Origin: Planctomycetota bacterium
GTDB lineage: Bacteria > Planctomycetota > Planctomycetia > Gemmatales > Gemmataceae
Reading direction: 5' to 3'
Length of the DNA stretch: 64,000 bases
Assembly (NCBI GenBank): GCA_016195405.1
Contig: JACPZP010000015.1
Location: forward strand, 1-64,000
Shown: piece by piece, positions 61,458 through 64,000 of the stretch
How the letters are laid out: every line of letters starts with the position of its first letter
Position numbering within the stretch: the first letter of the stretch is position 1
Made by a program: the position numbers and the translations under genes
Notes under the pieces: generated by a model
Databases searched by the model: none
What the model saw: the letters and a program-made list of their open reading frames with translations, nothing else
What the model was told of the DNA's origin: nothing

Positions 61458-62588
61458 CTATTTACTCCCTTCCGCCTCTGCCAACAACTCGTCCACGGCC
61501 TTATCCATCTCCTTGCCGCGGACGTGCTTGTAGCGGATGACGCCCTTGTGATCGAGCACGTAGATCGTTGGCCAACCGTGGACGTTCCAGGCTTGCGAGA
61601 TCGGCCCAGCCGTTCCTTCCGGACCGTTCCAGAATGAACGCCAGGTGATCTTTTCTTTTTCGAGGCGCGGCTTGAGAACTTCCTTGTCTGGATCGGAATT
61701 GACGCCGATAAGTGCGAACGCCTTGCCTTCGAGACGTTTCACGAGCGACCGCTCGTGCGGGTACATGGCCCGGCAAGGCCCTCACCAATCCCCCCAGAAA
61801 TCGATCACCACTACCTTCCCTCGATAGTCGCTGAGTTTGAACTTGGCGCCGTCGAGGTCTTCGGCTTCGATATCGGGCGCGGTCTTGCCGATGCGCAGAT
61901 TGCGAATCTCAAACAATTCTCCTTTTGCCTCGTCGCCGAGCGTGCGCTGGCCCTTACGCATCATGCGCGGGCAATCGCTGTAATCCTTGAGGATCAAGTC
62001 AAAGGCCTTTTCGGCCGCTGCCGCGAGTTTTTCGGATTCTTCGTTGTTCTTGAATTCCACGGCGCCGAACTTCCTGCCTACTTCCCAGGCCAAAGCCATC
62101 ATCGCTTGACCGCGAGCAGTCCGGTCCTGGTTCCTTTCCGCGACCGCATGGATTAGCGCGGAGGCGGCTTTGTACTCCTTCGGGTTGGCCCGATCGTGAG
62201 GCGGATAATAGCCAAGCCAAGCGACGATCTTGGCGACTTTCGGGTTGGCGGCGTGGTGCTCCGTGGCGAGTTCCATCGCTGGGATTCCAGCGGGAAGGTA
62301 GTAAGCACGCGGCACGGTTAGGACAAACTCCAAGGCATCGAGCGCGTCATCGGACTTCGGCTCCGTCTTGGCCAAGTCGACCGCCGCCTGAAAGAGCTCG
62401 CTTTGGCGCTTTTCGAACTCCTTACTTGAGATTTTTGGCGTCCCCTTGGGCGGCTTGTAAAACGCTTCTTCAGCAGCCTTGTAGTCTTTTTTGATGGCTG
62501 CCAGTTTTTCGGCGATTGAGTCGCCTGCCGTGGCGACTGCGGTAAACGCCGCTAGCAGCAGGCCCCCTGCACAATACTTTAGTCTCAT
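61458..62588 (-). CDS. TlpA-like thioredoxin, probable selenoprotein (Sec269)
   Basis: A 376-residue exported thiol-disulfide oxidoreductase. Signal peptide, helical N-terminal domain (about 25-215), then a TlpA/AhpC-like thioredoxin domain: GKTAPDIEAEDLDGAKFKLS, VVVIDFWGDW-U-GPCRAMYPHE, FALIGVNSD and the cis-Pro segment WPTIYVLDHKG. The codon for the first active-site Cys is TGA (61782-61784), and the frame continues to 61458 without change of phase. Cys272 of the U-G-P-C motif is intact. A hairpin suited to a SECIS lies just downstream in the coding strand. Conventional annotation would split it into 61782-62588 and 61458-61766. AGGAG is 7 nt before the ATG. Alternative: nonsense mutation. 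Confidence 0.85.
61740..61757 (-). promoter_or_regulatory. Candidate bacterial SECIS hairpin
   Basis: On the coding strand, 24 nt after the TGA, CACGAGC pairs perfectly with GCUCGUG around a GGUC tetraloop. The first two loop bases are G, and the loop begins 31 nt after UGA; both fit the published description of bacterial SECIS elements (loop G, spacing about 16-37 nt). Function is inferred. Confidence 0.65.
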
Positions 62589-62624
62589 AAGTCACTCCTG
62601 AGCCAAACGATTCTGTCGTCTTAT

Positions 62625-64000
62625 CTACGATCCACGCTCACCATGTGCTATGCGAGCGCGAAACGCAAGCGGGTACGCATTCGACTTCTCCCAATAATAA
62701 GATGTGGGCGCGATGGGCGCGTTCTTCAGCCCGTACAGATACTCGACGATATCGAGCAGGTCATCCTCACTCAAAAACAACATCAAATTGTCCGGCATCA
62801 GCGACAACGGCGACTTTTGCCTGCTGACCACGTCCTTGGCGGCGATCTTGTGATCCTTGACATTGACATCTCGCAGGATCAGGTGGTCCTTCGTGTCCTC
62901 GACGACGATGCCGTTAATCGTCTTGCCGTCGGCGGTTTCGACGATCCATTGAATGTACTGATCCGCGATGGCCCGGCTCGGATAGAGGATCGATTCGAGC
63001 AAATTCTGCCGGCTCGCCTTGGAGCCAATGGTGCTGAGATCCGGCCCCGCGCTGCCGCCGGTGCCGTTGATCGTATGGCACTTGAGGCAGGCGGCGTCGT
63101 TTTTCAAGGTCAAGGCCATGATCTGTTCGCCGCGCACCGGGTTGCCTTTGCGCGCCAAGAGCGCTGGGATGCTGGGCAGGTTCTTGGGATCGAATTTCGG
63201 CGGCGCGGGCAGGCTCGATTGCGCCTGCTTTTTAATGTCGGGGAAGGGACTGTTGCGCAATAGCCGCGCGAGGTCCGCAGTTAGATCGGCATTCAATTTC
63301 TTGTCCTTGAAGGCTTGCAACAACCACTCGGCCCCGTCTTTGTTCGCCGCCAGGCCACCGACCGCAACTTGCCGCTCCTGCCGTTTACGTTTCGCGCTCA
63401 CAGCAATGTCGCGGAGAACATCGCGCGATTTCGGCGAATCCTGCAATGCCAGAGCGCCGATCGCCTCCAGCCGCAAGTCTTCAGGGGAGTCGTCGTTCTG
63501 TGCCAGTTCTCCGAGAACCTCCGCAGCCTTCTCGTACTTGTAACCCGCCAACGCCTTGACCGCCGTCATCCTCAATAGCAACGGTTCCTTCGGATCTGCC
63601 GTCGCAACGATTTTCGGCAGCCACTTTGTATTCTCCGTCGCCGCCGCCAGTGCAATCGCCGTTTCGCGCTCGCTAGTACTTTGCAGGAGCTTGTCGATAA
63701 TCTGCTCCAACTCGGTACTCTTACAAAGCTCCTTCCACTTGCCGCCTAGCTGATTCTTCAGATGAGCCAGAATGTGATCGCGAACGTCCTTGGATTTCTC
63801 CGCCGCGAGGCATTTCACGAGCGCGAAACCGCAAGCGGGGTCGTTCTGTCCGGCGAGGATGTCGATGATCTGCAGGCGCTGTGAAGCCGCGAGCGGCGTG
63901 GCCAGATGTTTCTCCAGCATCGCCACCATCCCCGGCGGCCGCAATTCCCACACCAGCCCAGCGACCTTGTCGTTCCAATCGGGAAAATGTTCCTCGAAAT
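62625..64000 (-). CDS. PVC-type heme-binding CxxCH protein (partial, C-terminal part)
   Basis: The frame is open to the right edge (FEEHFPDWNDKVAGLVWELRP before the first in-window GTG), so the N-terminus lies outside. Visible are HEAT-like repeats (about the first 240 residues: LRMTAVKALAGYKYEKAAEVL; LRLEAIGALALQ) and a C-terminal cytochrome c domain with RGEQIMALTLKNDAACLKCH (CLKCH heme motif) and GPDLSTIGSKASRQNLLESILYPS. The combination is typical of the large planctomycete membrane-bound dehydrogenase-type cytochromes. The last dozen residues (YPLAFRARIAHGERGS) are encoded by half a REP palindrome. Confidence 0.88.
   Translation of the reverse strand, partial: FEEHFPDWNDKVAGLVWELRPPGMVAMLEKHLATPLAASQRLQIIDILAGQNDPACGFALVKCLAAEKSKDVRDHILAHLKNQLGGKWKELCKSTELEQIIDKLLQSTSERETAIALAAATENTKWLPKIVATADPKEPLLLRMTAVKALAGYKYEKAAEVLGELAQNDDSPEDLRLEAIGALALQDSPKSRDVLRDIAVSAKRKRQERQVAVGGLAANKDGAEWLLQAFKDKKLNADLTADLARLLRNSPFPDIKKQAQSSLPAPPKFDPKNLPSIPALLARKGNPVRGEQIMALTLKNDAACLKCHTINGTGGSAGPDLSTIGSKASRQNLLESILYPSRAIADQYIQWIVETADGKTINGIVVEDTKDHLILRDVNVKDHKIAAKDVVSRQKSPLSLMPDNLMLFLSEDDLLDIVEYLYGLKNAPIAPTSYYWEKSNAYPLAFRARIAHGERGS

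Overview
The window looks like a chromosomal segment of a planctomycete, most likely Gemmataceae. The support is the gene content: a BBP7-type outer-membrane protein, a DUF1501 protein, a PVC-type cytochrome with a CxxCH motif, an ECF sigma factor next to a large Ser/Thr kinase with TPR repeats, a protein with an N-terminal LEALEDRLAPA motif, several secreted sulfatases and a small paralogous family resembling TIGR03066. DNA is GC-rich, and intergenic space is crowded with palindromic REP-like repeats.

Layout. 1-8.7 kb: a membrane-protein tail, PilZ protein, tRNA-Arg fragment, secreted proteins, PP2C phosphatase, LssY_C protein, an efflux outer-membrane lipoprotein with a Cys-rich partner. 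8.3-33.5 kb: a sulfatase island with four secreted sulfatases, all carrying the C-x-P-x-R maturation motif, and a membrane-anchored formylglycine-generating enzyme (FGE) in a tight FGE-LssY_C-GH63 operon. A sulfatase/4-TM protein/TIGR03066-like cassette occurs twice. The island also holds a RepA-like ATPase, a chimeric gene remnant, a second TolC-like protein and a metallophosphoesterase split by an in-frame TGA. 33.5-42.2 kb: small secreted proteins, DUF4239, DUF1254, a DUF2252 module bracketed by 67-bp direct repeats, a beta-barrel and a K+ channel. 42.3-50.2 kb: DUF1501, a giant beta-helix protein with a frameshift, a kinase lacking its activation segment, and its ECF sigma factor. 50.3-64 kb: methyltransferase, scpA, Clp_N protein, Gfo/Idh/MocA oxidoreductase, rnpA-yidD, a phosphatase-like lipoprotein, PEP-CTERM and BBP7 proteins, a SEC-C/TPR protein, a TlpA-like thioredoxin and a PVC cytochrome.

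The strongest discovery candidate is the TlpA-like thioredoxin at 61458-62588. A single in-frame TGA replaces the first cysteine of the C-G-P-C active site, the frame continues as an intact thioredoxin fold, and a 7-bp hairpin with a GGUC loop lies 24 nt downstream, as expected of a bacterial SECIS element. It is therefore a probable selenoprotein. A second theme is REP-like palindromes inserted in frame inside real genes (GH63, the kinase, the beta-helix protein). A third is patchwork duplication: a fused DUF2252/membrane-protein remnant and a secreted protein whose C-terminus seems assembled from two other loci.

Functionally, the island reads as secreted sulfatases matured by the linked FGE, working on sulfated polysaccharide, with efflux/outer-membrane proteins and small anchored lipocalin-like proteins. 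That pathway is inferred; substrates cannot be read from sequence.
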